Source: an uncultured Bacteroidales bacterium
GTDB lineage: Bacteria; Bacteroidota; Bacteroidia; Bacteroidales; Porphyromonadaceae
Length of the DNA: 64,000 bases
Direction of reading: 5' to 3'
NCBI GenBank assembly: GCA_947290775.1
Contig: CAMYPM010000001.1
Location: 1-64,000 of the forward strand
The position numbers and the translations under genes are program-made. The notes under the pieces were generated by a model. That model ran no database searches. It was not told the DNA's origin and saw nothing but the letters and a program-made list of their open reading frames with translations. This document shows, one piece after another, positions 43,805-52,324 of this stretch; the first letter of the stretch is position 1, and each line of letters begins with the position of its first letter.

Positions 43805-43812
43805 TACTTTTG
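43805..43812 (+). promoter_or_regulatory. -7 box (TACTTTTG) of the methyltransferase-DPP IV-purD operon
   Basis: TAnnTTTG match on the plus strand, 28 bp before the ATG at 43841; supports that start rather than 43781. -33 element not clear. Confidence 0.5.
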
Positions 43813-43840
43813 CACAGAGAGGAGCATAAGAATACTTTAT

Positions 43841-45292
43841 ATGGCAAATTTGCAGCCCACAGACTTTACTGAAGCCACTCGCTTTGCGATGACGGCTACC
43901 ACCTTGGCAGGTGTAGAACCTCAGCTGGCAGATGAATTAAAAGCTTTGGGGGCGACCCAAATAGAGGTAGGTCGCCGCGTGGTTACTTTCGAAGGAGATC
44001 AGCGACTTCTGTACAAAGCTAACTACTCGCTCCGGACGGCGCTGCGCATCCTAAAGCCTATCCTACAGTTTCGTGCGACTGATTATGATGCCCTATATGA
44101 GCGTTTTGTAAAATTCAATTGGCATTTGTTATTGCCTTTGGAGGGACGTTTCTTTATTGATACGGCTATTTTTTCGGAGCATTTTACCAATAGCCGTTAC
44201 GCACTCTACCGACTGAAAGATGCTATTCGCGACTTTGATGCAGCAAGCAGCCATCCGCGCAATGTAGAGGCCTGTAAGGAGCGTCGTTGTGACTTGTGCC
44301 TGCATCTACATATATCCGGAGATCGGGTGGTTCTTTCCTTAGATAGTAGTGGAGAGTCGCTACACCATCGCGGTTATCGTGCTGCCTACAACGAAGCCCC
44401 ACTGAATGAGGTATTGGCGGCTGCCATTCTGCTAAAGGCGGGATACGATGGTTCGCAGCCGCTTATGGATCCTATGTGTGGGAGTGGCACATTCCTTATC
44501 GAGGGTGCCATGATTGCTTCGCATACACCGGCAGGACGCTTCCGTCCTGATTTCAATTTTAAGCATTGGCAAGATTTCGATGCCTCCTTGTGGAGTGAAG
44601 TGCGTGCCGAAGCAGAGAGCCATATTATTCCCATTGAAAAACCTATTTGGGGCAGTGATCGCAACTTCAAAGCTGTGGGTATAGCAGGCGCAAATGCAGC
44701 TCGTGCCGGCTTTAAGCGTCAGATACAGTTGGATCAGATTGATATAATGAAGGTAGCCGCACCCGACGAGCCTACCCTCCTTGTCCTCAATCCTCCTTAT
44801 GGCAAACGAATTGGACACGAGAATTTGGAGCAGCTGTACCGCAATATTGGTTCGGTGCTAAAGCATCAGTTCGGAGGATGTGAAGCATGGGTTTTGGCGT
44901 CCCCTCCGGAGCTGCTGAACCTTATAGGATTGAAGCAAAAACATCGTGAAACGCTTTATAATGGCGAACTGCAATGCGAGTTGCGCAGCTATGAGCTTTT
45001 CGAAGGAAAGCATAAAGAGTGGAAAGCCGATAAGGCTGAAAATAGGACAAAACGCAGCAGGCCTACCGAGAGCCACACGCTCTCCCCTTATACTCCGGCA
45101 CCGGACAGTGAAGCACAACCTCGTCGCAAAAGGGAACGAAGTCGCTTTATTGACGGGCACCCCTTACCTGATGCAAAGTCGTATGAGCGCCCGAGAGGCT
45201 ACCGACAGGAAATACAGGTATTTGGCAGCGATGTAAATACAAAATCACAGAGAAGAAGAGAACCCGAACAAAAACGCAAAAGAAAAGAATGA
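43841..45292 (+). CDS. THUMP-domain RNA methyltransferase (RlmL/YpsC type)
   Basis: SAM-dependent N2-guanine methyltransferase acting on large-subunit rRNA, by family. The ATG at 43841 gives MANLQPTDFT and 483 aa. THUMP domain about residues 20-160 (MTATTLAGVEPQLADELKALGATQIEVG), then the Rossmann methyltransferase with PLMDPMCGSGTFLIEGAMIA, GSDRN and the catalytic LVLNPPYGKRIG. The last 90 residues are a very basic, disordered tail (RRKRERSR, EQKRKRKE) that probably grips RNA. Its stop overlaps the DPP IV start (ATGA). Confidence 0.93.
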   Translation: MANLQPTDFTEATRFAMTATTLAGVEPQLADELKALGATQIEVGRRVVTFEGDQRLLYKANYSLRTALRILKPILQFRATDYDALYERFVKFNWHLLLPLEGRFFIDTAIFSEHFTNSRYALYRLKDAIRDFDAASSHPRNVEACKERRCDLCLHLHISGDRVVLSLDSSGESLHHRGYRAAYNEAPLNEVLAAAILLKAGYDGSQPLMDPMCGSGTFLIEGAMIASHTPAGRFRPDFNFKHWQDFDASLWSEVRAEAESHIIPIEKPIWGSDRNFKAVGIAGANAARAGFKRQIQLDQIDIMKVAAPDEPTLLVLNPPYGKRIGHENLEQLYRNIGSVLKHQFGGCEAWVLASPPELLNLIGLKQKHRETLYNGELQCELRSYELFEGKHKEWKADKAENRTKRSRPTESHTLSPYTPAPDSEAQPRRKRERSRFIDGHPLPDAKSYERPRGYRQEIQVFGSDVNTKSQRRREPEQKRKRKE

Positions 45293-47478
45293 TACACCTT
45301 AAGAAAACGCTCAGACAAACTTTATTTGCCATTGCGCTCCTTTCCTTGGGCGCAGTGTCCCTTCCTGCACAGCAGCCACTTACCATTGAGGTAGCTACGC
45401 CCGGAAGCAATGAATTTTACGAATCCTTCTATCCCGATTACTTGTCCGGCTTAACCTGGCTCCAATCTACAGCAATTTGGCGACAGGAGGCTACCCTTCA
45501 AGGATGCACGCCCGAGGGAAAGAAGAGCGCGCTCCTCACCATAGAAGATCTATTCCGTTTGGTTCCCTCCGATGAGTATTTTGCACGTCTCAAGTCTTAT
45601 GGCAAAGCTTTTCCCTATTATCAAGCTTTGGAGTGCGGATTGCTGGCCATCTACGGAGATAATGTATATCTGATTGATGTGGCACAGCAGAAGCTTGTGC
45701 GCACTTTCCCGAGAAAAGATGCCGACCAACAGCCTTATGAACTCTTAGAGTTCGACCCAAATGGAGCGTATGTAGTGGCCCGTAGCACAAAAGGGGTCTT
45801 AGGGATTCTTACCCCTACCCAATTTACCGAAATAGCTACTAATGAAGGAAATGAAATAGTCTACGGTGAAGCAGTGCACCAGAGAGAATTTGGCATTGAG
45901 AAGGGAATTTTCATCAGTCCTAAAGGGGACCAAGTAGCCTTCTATCGAATGGATCAGAGCATGGTGCCGGAGTATCCCATTGTGGACTATATCAGCAACG
46001 AAAAGGCTGAGGTTAAGCCGCTTCGCTATCCGATGGCAGGCGATCGCAGCCATCATGTAACCATCGGTATCTATAAGGTGGCTACAGGAAAGACAATATA
46101 TCTGGAAGCCCCGAGCGACAAGGAGACTTTTCTTACCAATATAGCGTGGACGCCCGATGCTAAGCAGATACTTGTCGCTGAGGTGGCGCGACACCAAGAT
46201 CGCTGCACACTGAACGAATATGACGCAACGAGTGGGCATTGCATCAGAACGCTCTTTGAAGAGTCTGATCCCAAGTATGTAGAGCCGCAAACCCCGGCTA
46301 TTTTCCTGAATGACGGCACCGGTCGCTTCCTATGGCTCTCCCGTAGAGATGGGTTCAATCATATTTATCTTTATGATCGTAGCGGCAAGCTTTTGAAGCA
46401 GATCACAAAAGGCGATTGGGAGGTGTTGGAGGTAAAGGGCTTTGCCGATAAGAAGCGACAGATCCTTTTCACCTCTACAAAGGCTTCTCCTTTAGAAGAG
46501 CGTTTCTACTCCGTAGCGATAAAGAGTGGCAAACTCACCGATCTGACTCCTCAAAGAGGGGTGCATTCCGTGGTAAGTAATGAGGAGGGTACGGCATTCA
46601 TTGACCAATTTACATCGCCTGAAGTAGCACGTCGCATCTCACTGATCAATACCAAGGGAAAGAAACCAACGACCCTATTGGATGCAAAGGATAAAACGAA
46701 AGCTTTCGTGATGCCTACCGTTACGCTGGATTCGCTTACGGCAGACGATGGAGCTACCAAACTCTACTACCGCATAATCAAACCCTCTAATTTTGATCCC
46801 GAAAAGAAGTATCCGCTTATTTTGTATGTGTACGGAGGTCCTCATGCACAGATGATCAACTGTACGCCTAATTACGGGGCCGGAGGTTGGGAACTCTACA
46901 TGGCTGAGCAGGGATATATCATGCTTTGCTTGGATAATAGAGGCTCAGCAAACCGAGGAAAGGCCTTTGAAGATGTGATCCACCGTCAAGTGGGTACCGT
47001 GGAAATGCGCGACCAAATGAAGGGTGTGCGCCATTTAATGGCTGAGCCTTGGGTGGACAACAATAGAATCGGTGTCTATGGGTGGAGCTTTGGCGGCTTT
47101 ATGACCACTAATTTGATGCTTTCCTATCCGGAGATCTTCAAAGTGGGTGTAGCCGGAGGACCCGTAATGGACTGGAGATACTACGAAATTATGTACGGAG
47201 AGCGCTACAACGATATGCCGCAAGAGAATCCCGAAGGCTATAAGGCAAACAATCTTACGCTGCGTGCCGGTGATCTGAAGGGACGACTCTTGTTGATTCA
47301 CGGGGTGATCGATAATGTAGTGCTATGGCAACATGCACAACGCTTTGTACAAGCTGCCATTAAAGCCGGTACACTGCCCGATACGTTCTACTATCCTACG
47401 CATGAACATAATGTAAGAGGTAACGATCGTGTCCACCTCAATAAAGTAATAACTCGATATTTCCAAGATCACCTATGA
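45289..47478 (+). CDS. Dipeptidyl peptidase IV (S9B prolyl oligopeptidase family)
   Basis: Periplasmic or envelope serine peptidase that removes X-Pro/X-Ala dipeptides; in asaccharolytic Porphyromonas-type bacteria it feeds peptide catabolism. 729 aa with signal peptide (FAIALLSLGAVSLPAQ). N-terminal eight-bladed propeller domain, then alpha/beta hydrolase. Catalytic Ser600 in GWSFGG, Asp675 in GVIDNVV and His707 in THEHNVRG; the order and spacing equal those of P. gingivalis DPP IV shifted by seven. The Glu pair (about HQREFGIEKG, YPIVDY region) is also in place. Coupled to the upstream and downstream genes by 4-nt overlaps. Confidence 0.95.
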   Translation: MIHLKKTLRQTLFAIALLSLGAVSLPAQQPLTIEVATPGSNEFYESFYPDYLSGLTWLQSTAIWRQEATLQGCTPEGKKSALLTIEDLFRLVPSDEYFARLKSYGKAFPYYQALECGLLAIYGDNVYLIDVAQQKLVRTFPRKDADQQPYELLEFDPNGAYVVARSTKGVLGILTPTQFTEIATNEGNEIVYGEAVHQREFGIEKGIFISPKGDQVAFYRMDQSMVPEYPIVDYISNEKAEVKPLRYPMAGDRSHHVTIGIYKVATGKTIYLEAPSDKETFLTNIAWTPDAKQILVAEVARHQDRCTLNEYDATSGHCIRTLFEESDPKYVEPQTPAIFLNDGTGRFLWLSRRDGFNHIYLYDRSGKLLKQITKGDWEVLEVKGFADKKRQILFTSTKASPLEERFYSVAIKSGKLTDLTPQRGVHSVVSNEEGTAFIDQFTSPEVARRISLINTKGKKPTTLLDAKDKTKAFVMPTVTLDSLTADDGATKLYYRIIKPSNFDPEKKYPLILYVYGGPHAQMINCTPNYGAGGWELYMAEQGYIMLCLDNRGSANRGKAFEDVIHRQVGTVEMRDQMKGVRHLMAEPWVDNNRIGVYGWSFGGFMTTNLMLSYPEIFKVGVAGGPVMDWRYYEIMYGERYNDMPQENPEGYKANNLTLRAGDLKGRLLLIHGVIDNVVLWQHAQRFVQAAIKAGTLPDTFYYPTHEHNVRGNDRVHLNKVITRYFQDHL

Positions 47479-48842
47479 GCATCTTATATTTCAAAAAGAG
47501 TGACGAACGCGCCGACGATAAAACAGTAAATTTTGATTCGGTTATGGAAGAAAAGCGAGAAAAAGGGCTACTTCGTGTGCTACTGATCGGTAGCGGCGGT
47601 CGAGAAGCGGCTATGGCATGGAAAATATCTGCCAGCCGAATTGTTGAAAAGCTCTATATAGCACCCGGCAATGGCGGTACAGAGAACTATGGCATTAACC
47701 TACCTCGAGTAAAAGGTTCCGACTTTGAGTCGGTGGCAGAGGCTGTGCAGCAGCACAATATCAATATGATTGTCGTGGGCCCGGAAGCTCCTTTGGTAGA
47801 GGGTATAGTAGATTGGTTTGAAGAGCGTCGGGAGCAGTTCCCCGACTTGCAGATAGTGGGCCCTAATGCAGCGGGAGCACGTTTGGAGGGTAGTAAGGCC
47901 TTTAGTAAGGCCTTTATGAAGCGTTACGACATACCCACTGCACGTTACCGCTCCTTTAAGCCTGAAGAGCTGGAGTTAGCTGAGCATTTCTTGGACACAC
48001 TCCAAGCGCCTTATGTGCTCAAAGCGGACGCATTGGCTGCCGGAAAGGGAGTAATCATTGCAGAAGATCGTACTCTGGCCGATAAAGCTTTACAGGAACT
48101 GTTTGCCGGGGTATGGGGCGAGAAGGGACAGCAGGTAGTTATTGAGGAATTTCTCTCCGGTCGGGAGTGCTCTATGTTTGTGGCTACGGACGGAGTGCAC
48201 TACACGATTCTGCCTGAAGCAATGGATTATAAGCGAATCGGGGACAATAATACCGGTCCTAATACAGGAGGAATGGGTGCGATCAGTCCGGTTCCTTTTG
48301 TAGATGAAGCCTTTGTAGAGAAGGTGAAAACGAGGATTATTGAGCCCACACTAAGGGGACTTCAAGAGGATGGCATTTGCTATAAAGGCTTCCTTTTCCT
48401 TGGCTTAATGGAAGTGAAGGGGAATCCGTACGTAATAGAGTACAACTGTCGAATGGGAGACCCCGAGACACAAGCGGTAATGCTACGTATAAAAAGTGAT
48501 TTTGGCAGGTTGCTAAAGGCATTAGCTACGGAGCAGTTGGATAAGTATGATATGGAAACGGATGAGCGCGCTGCTTGTTGCCTGGTTTTAGCTTCAAAAG
48601 GATATCCCGGCAGCTATGTAAAAGGCTTTGAGATCCTTCTCCCTGAACCCTCCTTAGATTCTATTATATTCCAGGCAGGTACACGACGTACCGATGGCAA
48701 ACTGGTAACCGATGGAGGACGCGTACTCTCAGTAGCTTCTTATGGATCTACGGTAGCAGCGGCATCCGGCAGATGCTATACGGTAGCGGAGCAGATACTC
48801 TTTGATGGGAAGAACTACCGTCACGACATAGGTAAGGTATAG
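47475..48842 (+). CDS. purD: Phosphoribosylamine-glycine ligase
   Basis: ATP-grasp enzyme of purine synthesis (GAR synthetase). The ATG at 47475 overlaps the DPP IV stop (ATGA) and gives 455 aa, with about 32 residues more than E. coli PurD ahead of RVLLIGSGGREAAMAWK. The ATG at 47544 is an alternative. ATP-grasp features: VGPEAPLVEGIVDW, GSKAFSKAFMKRYDIPTARY, VLKADALAAGKGVIIAE, EFLSGRECSMFV, NTGGMGAISPVPF and EYNCRMGDPETQ. An unusual cotranscription with a peptidase, where neighbouring genes are otherwise unrelated to purines. Confidence 0.94.
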   Translation: MSILYFKKSDERADDKTVNFDSVMEEKREKGLLRVLLIGSGGREAAMAWKISASRIVEKLYIAPGNGGTENYGINLPRVKGSDFESVAEAVQQHNINMIVVGPEAPLVEGIVDWFEERREQFPDLQIVGPNAAGARLEGSKAFSKAFMKRYDIPTARYRSFKPEELELAEHFLDTLQAPYVLKADALAAGKGVIIAEDRTLADKALQELFAGVWGEKGQQVVIEEFLSGRECSMFVATDGVHYTILPEAMDYKRIGDNNTGPNTGGMGAISPVPFVDEAFVEKVKTRIIEPTLRGLQEDGICYKGFLFLGLMEVKGNPYVIEYNCRMGDPETQAVMLRIKSDFGRLLKALATEQLDKYDMETDERAACCLVLASKGYPGSYVKGFEILLPEPSLDSIIFQAGTRRTDGKLVTDGGRVLSVASYGSTVAAASGRCYTVAEQILFDGKNYRHDIGKV

Positions 48843-48848
48843 AGTGGA

Positions 48849-49811
48849 ATGGCTTACGAAAAGTACTCGAAAGGGCTTCTCGTAAGCCTAATAGTAGCTT
48901 CTGTTGCCGTTGTGCTGGGGAGCTGCTTTGTGGGTAAACAGAGCACTGAGGTGGTCGGTATGCGGGGTTTCGTTTGCCCTGCCTACCTATTGAGTTCAAT
49001 CGCTCTTTTATGCTTCTTTGCTGCTTTGTCCTTGGCGCACTATCGTGTGGTGCATTACCTTCCTTTTAGAGAAGAAGAGCGGCTGAGAACCTCTATTGTA
49101 GCCCTTCTAATGGTAATGTGCTTGCCGGATGCTTTCTTAGGGAAAGAGGCTCTCTTTGCACTGCTTCCCATGCAGATTATCAACTTATACTTATTTGCGG
49201 ATTCTAAGCCGAATCAAGAGGCCTCTCCCTACCGAGCTACCTCCGTAGGCATCTGGTGCGTAATTGCTGCACTCATTTGGCCCCCGGCTCTATTGTTGTT
49301 GCCTATTTCCCTTATTAATATGCTGGCGGGAGAAAGGAGCGGGCAGCTAAAGAGTATGCTTGCGCTTTTCTGTGGTGTAGTGGCTACTGCGCTTTGTGTT
49401 ACTCCTTTTCTTGTACTATACCCCGAGGCTCTGTTGCCGCAGCTCTCCTATTTTGCAGAGGCATTTGTACCGCAGCCGATATGGCTTGGGGTGCATTTCG
49501 GGTTGCCTACCCACTGTTTTCTAATCGCTCTGTTGCTCTGTGCTGTACTTACGCTACTTGTCCGATTGGGATACAGTGAACCGACGAAGGTGATTACAAG
49601 GCATCAAATAGCTTCCCAACTGAGATACCTCTATTTACTGCCTTTTGCCCTCTTTTATACCCAGCATATGGTAGGGCTCTTTCTCTTAGTGCTGATACCT
49701 CTCAGCGAAGTTGCTGTGTTTAGCTTCAGGCAATTCGGCAAAAAGCTGCATCTATTCTTTTTCTTTGCCCTACTGCTTTTGGCTATTACTATTCAGGTCA
49801 TCAGCCGGTAG
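48849..49811 (+). CDS. Multi-spanning membrane protein of unknown function, 320 aa
   Basis: About eight to nine predicted membrane helices (LLVSLIVASVAVVLGSCFVG near the start; LHLFFFFALLLLAITIQVI at the end) and short loops. No motif I recognise. The pattern of helices with Pro-rich turns (IWPPALLLLPISLINMLAG) is reminiscent of membrane proteins in Bacteroidota cell-envelope synthesis, but this is not an assignment. Last gene of the methyltransferase-DPP IV-purD operon, 6 bp behind purD; it converges with marC across 8 bp with no visible terminator. Confidence 0.75.
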   Translation: MAYEKYSKGLLVSLIVASVAVVLGSCFVGKQSTEVVGMRGFVCPAYLLSSIALLCFFAALSLAHYRVVHYLPFREEERLRTSIVALLMVMCLPDAFLGKEALFALLPMQIINLYLFADSKPNQEASPYRATSVGIWCVIAALIWPPALLLLPISLINMLAGERSGQLKSMLALFCGVVATALCVTPFLVLYPEALLPQLSYFAEAFVPQPIWLGVHFGLPTHCFLIALLLCAVLTLLVRLGYSEPTKVITRHQIASQLRYLYLLPFALFYTQHMVGLFLLVLIPLSEVAVFSFRQFGKKLHLFFFFALLLLAITIQVISR

Positions 49812-49819
49812 TGCTATGC

Positions 49820-50449
49820 CTATCCCTCTAAGGGGTAGAACATTTCAATCACTTTCAGCAAGTTGTCGATGAAGAACTTAATAGAGAGAGCTAACAATAT
49901 AACGCCAAAGAACTTACGCAATACGTAGATACCGCTTTTCCCTAACCAACGCTCCAGTATAACTACAAAGCGTAGCATGAGCCATATTAGTATGGCATTT
50001 ATAAAAATAGCGAAAACAATATTGGAATAGGCGTAACCTGCTGTGCGGAGGGTTAAAAGGGCTGTGAAAGAAGCAGCGCCTGCAAATAATGGAAAAACAA
50101 GTGGTACCATCGTGGCGCTCCCTCCTGAGGCAGTATCGTCTTTGAATACCTGCACGCCAAATAGCATCTCCACCGCCAATACGAAGAGTACAATTGCCCC
50201 GGCTACGGCAAAACTATTGATATCTACACTGAAAAAGTTTAGCATAGGCTCGCCCACAAATAGGAAAGCAAGTAGCATAATCAATGTGTAGATAGCTACG
50301 CGGTTCGGTGAATAGGGCTGCTTCTTATCCTTAAGGCTGAGTACAATTGGGATGGCGCCGATTATATCAATTGAAACAAAAAGTACCATAAAGGCAGAGA
50401 ATGCCGATTTGAAATCAAACAAACTAAGGTCGTGTAATATTCTTTCCAT
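49820..50449 (-). CDS. MarC family (UPF0056) membrane protein
   Basis: 209-aa inner-membrane protein with six predicted helices. Family hallmarks: VSIDIIGAIPIVLSL near the N-terminus, FAVAGAIVLFVLAVEMLFG, and a conserved loop MVPLVFPLFAGAASFTALLTL. The name comes from the E. coli mar locus but no role in antibiotic resistance is established; the function is unknown. Single gene. A TAATTTTG -7 box is seen at 50526-50533, next to a decayed copy of the 22-bp repeat. Confidence 0.9.
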   Translation of the reverse strand: MERILHDLSLFDFKSAFSAFMVLFVSIDIIGAIPIVLSLKDKKQPYSPNRVAIYTLIMLLAFLFVGEPMLNFFSVDINSFAVAGAIVLFVLAVEMLFGVQVFKDDTASGGSATMVPLVFPLFAGAASFTALLTLRTAGYAYSNIVFAIFINAILIWLMLRFVVILERWLGKSGIYVLRKFFGVILLALSIKFFIDNLLKVIEMFYPLEG

Positions 50450-50528
50450 AGATATTCTTATAATATGTTTTTCATGTGGATTTAAGGATTAGCCGTCTGA
50501 GCGTTAGGAGCTCCCTTCCACGTTGCAA

Positions 50529-50572
50529 AATTAAATATTTTGTATCATTTAAAAGATACAGGTATTCGGATA
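50529..50572 (+). repeat. Decayed copy of the 22-bp repeat family (about 2 units)
   Basis: 50551-50572 begins AAAAGATACAGGTATT and matches the AAAAGATACTGATGTTTT-type unit at well over half its positions. The preceding 22 bp include ATTTTGTATCATTT, like the end of the AAAGATC units. Upstream of marC, overlapping its candidate -7 box. Confidence 0.4.
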
Positions 50573-50583
50573 AAAAGGCTAAG

Positions 50584-50875
50584 CAAATAAGCCTGAATGA
50601 ATAGTAAAGCTGCTGAGCCGTCTATACTCCCTTTTGTATGTAGTGGCGTGCTTAACCCAATCCACAGAGCGCAACCATGCGATTTGCTTCAGGTAGTTGA
50701 AGGTTGTGATCAGGATAAAATATAGGGACGCAAAATATTACGTCCCTATACGCTTGAGTGTACTTAGTGTCCATTAGCTCCGTTGGAGCAGGACTAAAGC
50801 AGGTAGCACATCCCTTCCCGCATAAATGCATCGAAACGTATTAGGCGGCTTATGCGGGATGCGCCCTATTACTGG
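50584..50875. other. Hairpin-rich non-coding region after the CsgG operon
   Basis: No gene supported. It holds three stem-loops: 50721-50750 (terminator below), GCTCC/GGAGC near 50777-50789, and CCCGCATAA (50817-50825) with TTATGCGGG (50850-50858). A short minus-strand frame (about 50731-50579) reads NYLKQIAWLRSVDWVKHATTY and may be a relic of a gene. Confidence 0.5.
50721..50750 (-). terminator. Terminator of the CsgG operon
   Basis: A perfect 10-bp stem, TATAGGGACG (50721-50730) and CGTCCCTATA (50741-50750); on the minus strand followed by TTTTAT. Confidence 0.65.
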
Positions 50876-51562
50876 TTATCGCGATGACATTGTCCTAATT
50901 TCAGCAGGGAGTGCTATTTCTGTGCTGTCCGCTCCTCGTTTGCCTGTATAGGTACCATTGGGCAGATCTGAAAGCACATAGTTATTGGCTTTCCGAGCCC
51001 CCACTACATGTTCAGTTAACGCAGTAGACACCACATTAGTCAGCATACCTAAAACGCCACCCCCATTAACTACGGAGCAATCTACGGTGACTTTAACATC
51101 CTTGCGAAATAGCTCTTCGTCCGTTTTACCGGAGCGAAGGATGTATTCCATCTCTACATTAATACTATTGAGCAAAGGTGCCTTTTGCCACTTCTTGATT
51201 ACGGTGAAGAGAACGGCATCTGCATGGTATACCTGATAGAAGGGTTTTAGCGTTCCATCTATAAAGCGTTCAGCATCATCAGCACTCTCAGACTGAAGTA
51301 GTTCTTGAGAGAGGAGAGGCGAAAAAACATAGTATCCCCTATCCACAAGCGGACGATAGAGAGTGGCATATACAGCCTCCTTGGCATCAACCTTATTCGT
51401 CTCGTTAATCGGAGGCATTACCAAAATGGAGATGGGGGCCTCTGAATAGATCTTAGCATAGGCTTCACCACGCGTGGGACCCTTCTTCAACAATCCGCAT
51501 GAGGACAAGAACAAGGCACTTAGGGCTACAGCTGTTGTAAGGATAAGAAAACGTGTTTTCAT
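50876..51562 (-). CDS. GNA1162/DUF799 family lipoprotein
   Basis: 228-aa lipoprotein (lipobox LSSC, Cys at about residue 22). DUF799 signature: ISILVMPPINETNKVDAKEAVYATLYRPLVDRGYYVFSPLL, and ADAVLFTVIKKW. The structure of the neisserial GNA1162 resembles TolB/CsgG-like N-domains, and in Neisseria the gene also lies in a cluster with DUF4810 and CsgG-like genes. Last gene of the operon, overlapping the DUF4810 gene by 4 nt. Probably a subunit of an outer-membrane assembly with the CsgG homologue. Confidence 0.88.
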   Translation of the reverse strand: MKTRFLILTTAVALSALFLSSCGLLKKGPTRGEAYAKIYSEAPISILVMPPINETNKVDAKEAVYATLYRPLVDRGYYVFSPLLSQELLQSESADDAERFIDGTLKPFYQVYHADAVLFTVIKKWQKAPLLNSINVEMEYILRSGKTDEELFRKDVKVTVDCSVVNGGGVLGMLTNVVSTALTEHVVGARKANNYVLSDLPNGTYTGKRGADSTEIALPAEIRTMSSR

Positions 51563-51918
51563 TTTTCAAACTGCTTAATAATCCTACCTATAAAGGGTGC
51601 ACTTTCGGGATAAAGAGCCACTTCTTTCTTTAAAAGAGCAAGCCCTTCCTCTTGCTTCCCTTCTTTCAGCAACAAGTATCCGTATTCTGCATAAATTCCC
51701 GGGGGTACAGCTCCGCGGGATCCTCGCTGTTCATTGATTAGCTTTTCGTAAGTCTTAATCAAGTTTTCTCGATCCTCAGAAGTGTGGCTTTTACTATACT
51801 TGTAGACCACATTGTCGTAGTTGTACCACGAGTAGAGTGGCTTCTGTGTACCACATCCCGATAAACCGAGAAGAAGCGAGAGGGCTAACGCTGCTATTGA
51901 TAAGCATTTCCGTCGCAT
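51559..51918 (-). CDS. DUF4810 family lipoprotein
   Basis: 119-aa lipoprotein (lipobox GLSGC). The DUF4810 body is evident: YSWYNYDNVVYKY, LIKTYEKLINEQRGSRGAVPPGIYAEYGYLLLKEGK, EGLALLKKEVALYPES, a short TPR-like helical layout. The family is found fixed between CsgG-like and GNA1162-like genes in several phyla; its function is not known. Operon member, 31 bp after the unknown lipoprotein gene. Confidence 0.88.
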   Translation of the reverse strand: MRRKCLSIAALALSLLLGLSGCGTQKPLYSWYNYDNVVYKYSKSHTSEDRENLIKTYEKLINEQRGSRGAVPPGIYAEYGYLLLKEGKQEEGLALLKKEVALYPESAPFIGRIIKQFEK

Positions 51919-51949
51919 AGTATAATCCTTTCTTTTCTATATTTTTTGA

Positions 51950-52324
51950 TTATTTCAGTACGATAACGCGATTCTTTCGGGTAGAAAGGAAAATCGTATA
52001 CTCATAGAGCTTTTGTCCCGGTCTTCCGTCCTCCAACTGTTCATAGACCTGAACAATGTGCTTGCCTGGGGTCGTTGGAATTGGGGTGCCCTTTCTAAAA
52101 GCATCAGTTTCGGCTACAACTTTTACAGAATGACCTATTCCCTTATCAATAAAGAGTAACACAGTATCGCCTTTTTGCACTCCGTTGGAGGCAACGGTAA
52201 CGTATGCTGTGTCCTCATATCCCCCTGTTCCTGTTTTTACACTGCCACAAGAGGTTATGCCCCAGAGCCAGAACAAGGCAACTATGGAAACAAGCCAAAA
52301 TGGCGCAATAATTCTTTGCTTCAT
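51950..52324 (-). CDS. Unknown small lipoprotein inserted in the CsgG operon
   Basis: About 124 aa. The ATG at 52324 overlaps the stop of the CsgG gene (ATGA), so I use it rather than the frame start at 52345. Lipobox ITSC, Cys at about residue 26. The mature part is a small beta-sandwich-like domain (YVTVASNGVQKGDTVLLFIDKG, PGKHIVQVYEQLEDGRPGQKLYEYTIFLSTRKNRVIVL). I do not recognise a family. Its fixed place between CsgG and DUF4810 suggests that it is a subunit or accessory of that complex. Confidence 0.75.
   Translation of the reverse strand: MKQRIIAPFWLVSIVALFWLWGITSCGSVKTGTGGYEDTAYVTVASNGVQKGDTVLLFIDKGIGHSVKVVAETDAFRKGTPIPTTPGKHIVQVYEQLEDGRPGQKLYEYTIFLSTRKNRVIVLK

Noticed and set aside
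50579-50731. Frame of about 50 codons reading LKQIAWLRSVDWVKHATTY
   Set aside because: No start codon outside the terminator hairpin and no family that I can name; kept only as a possible relic.
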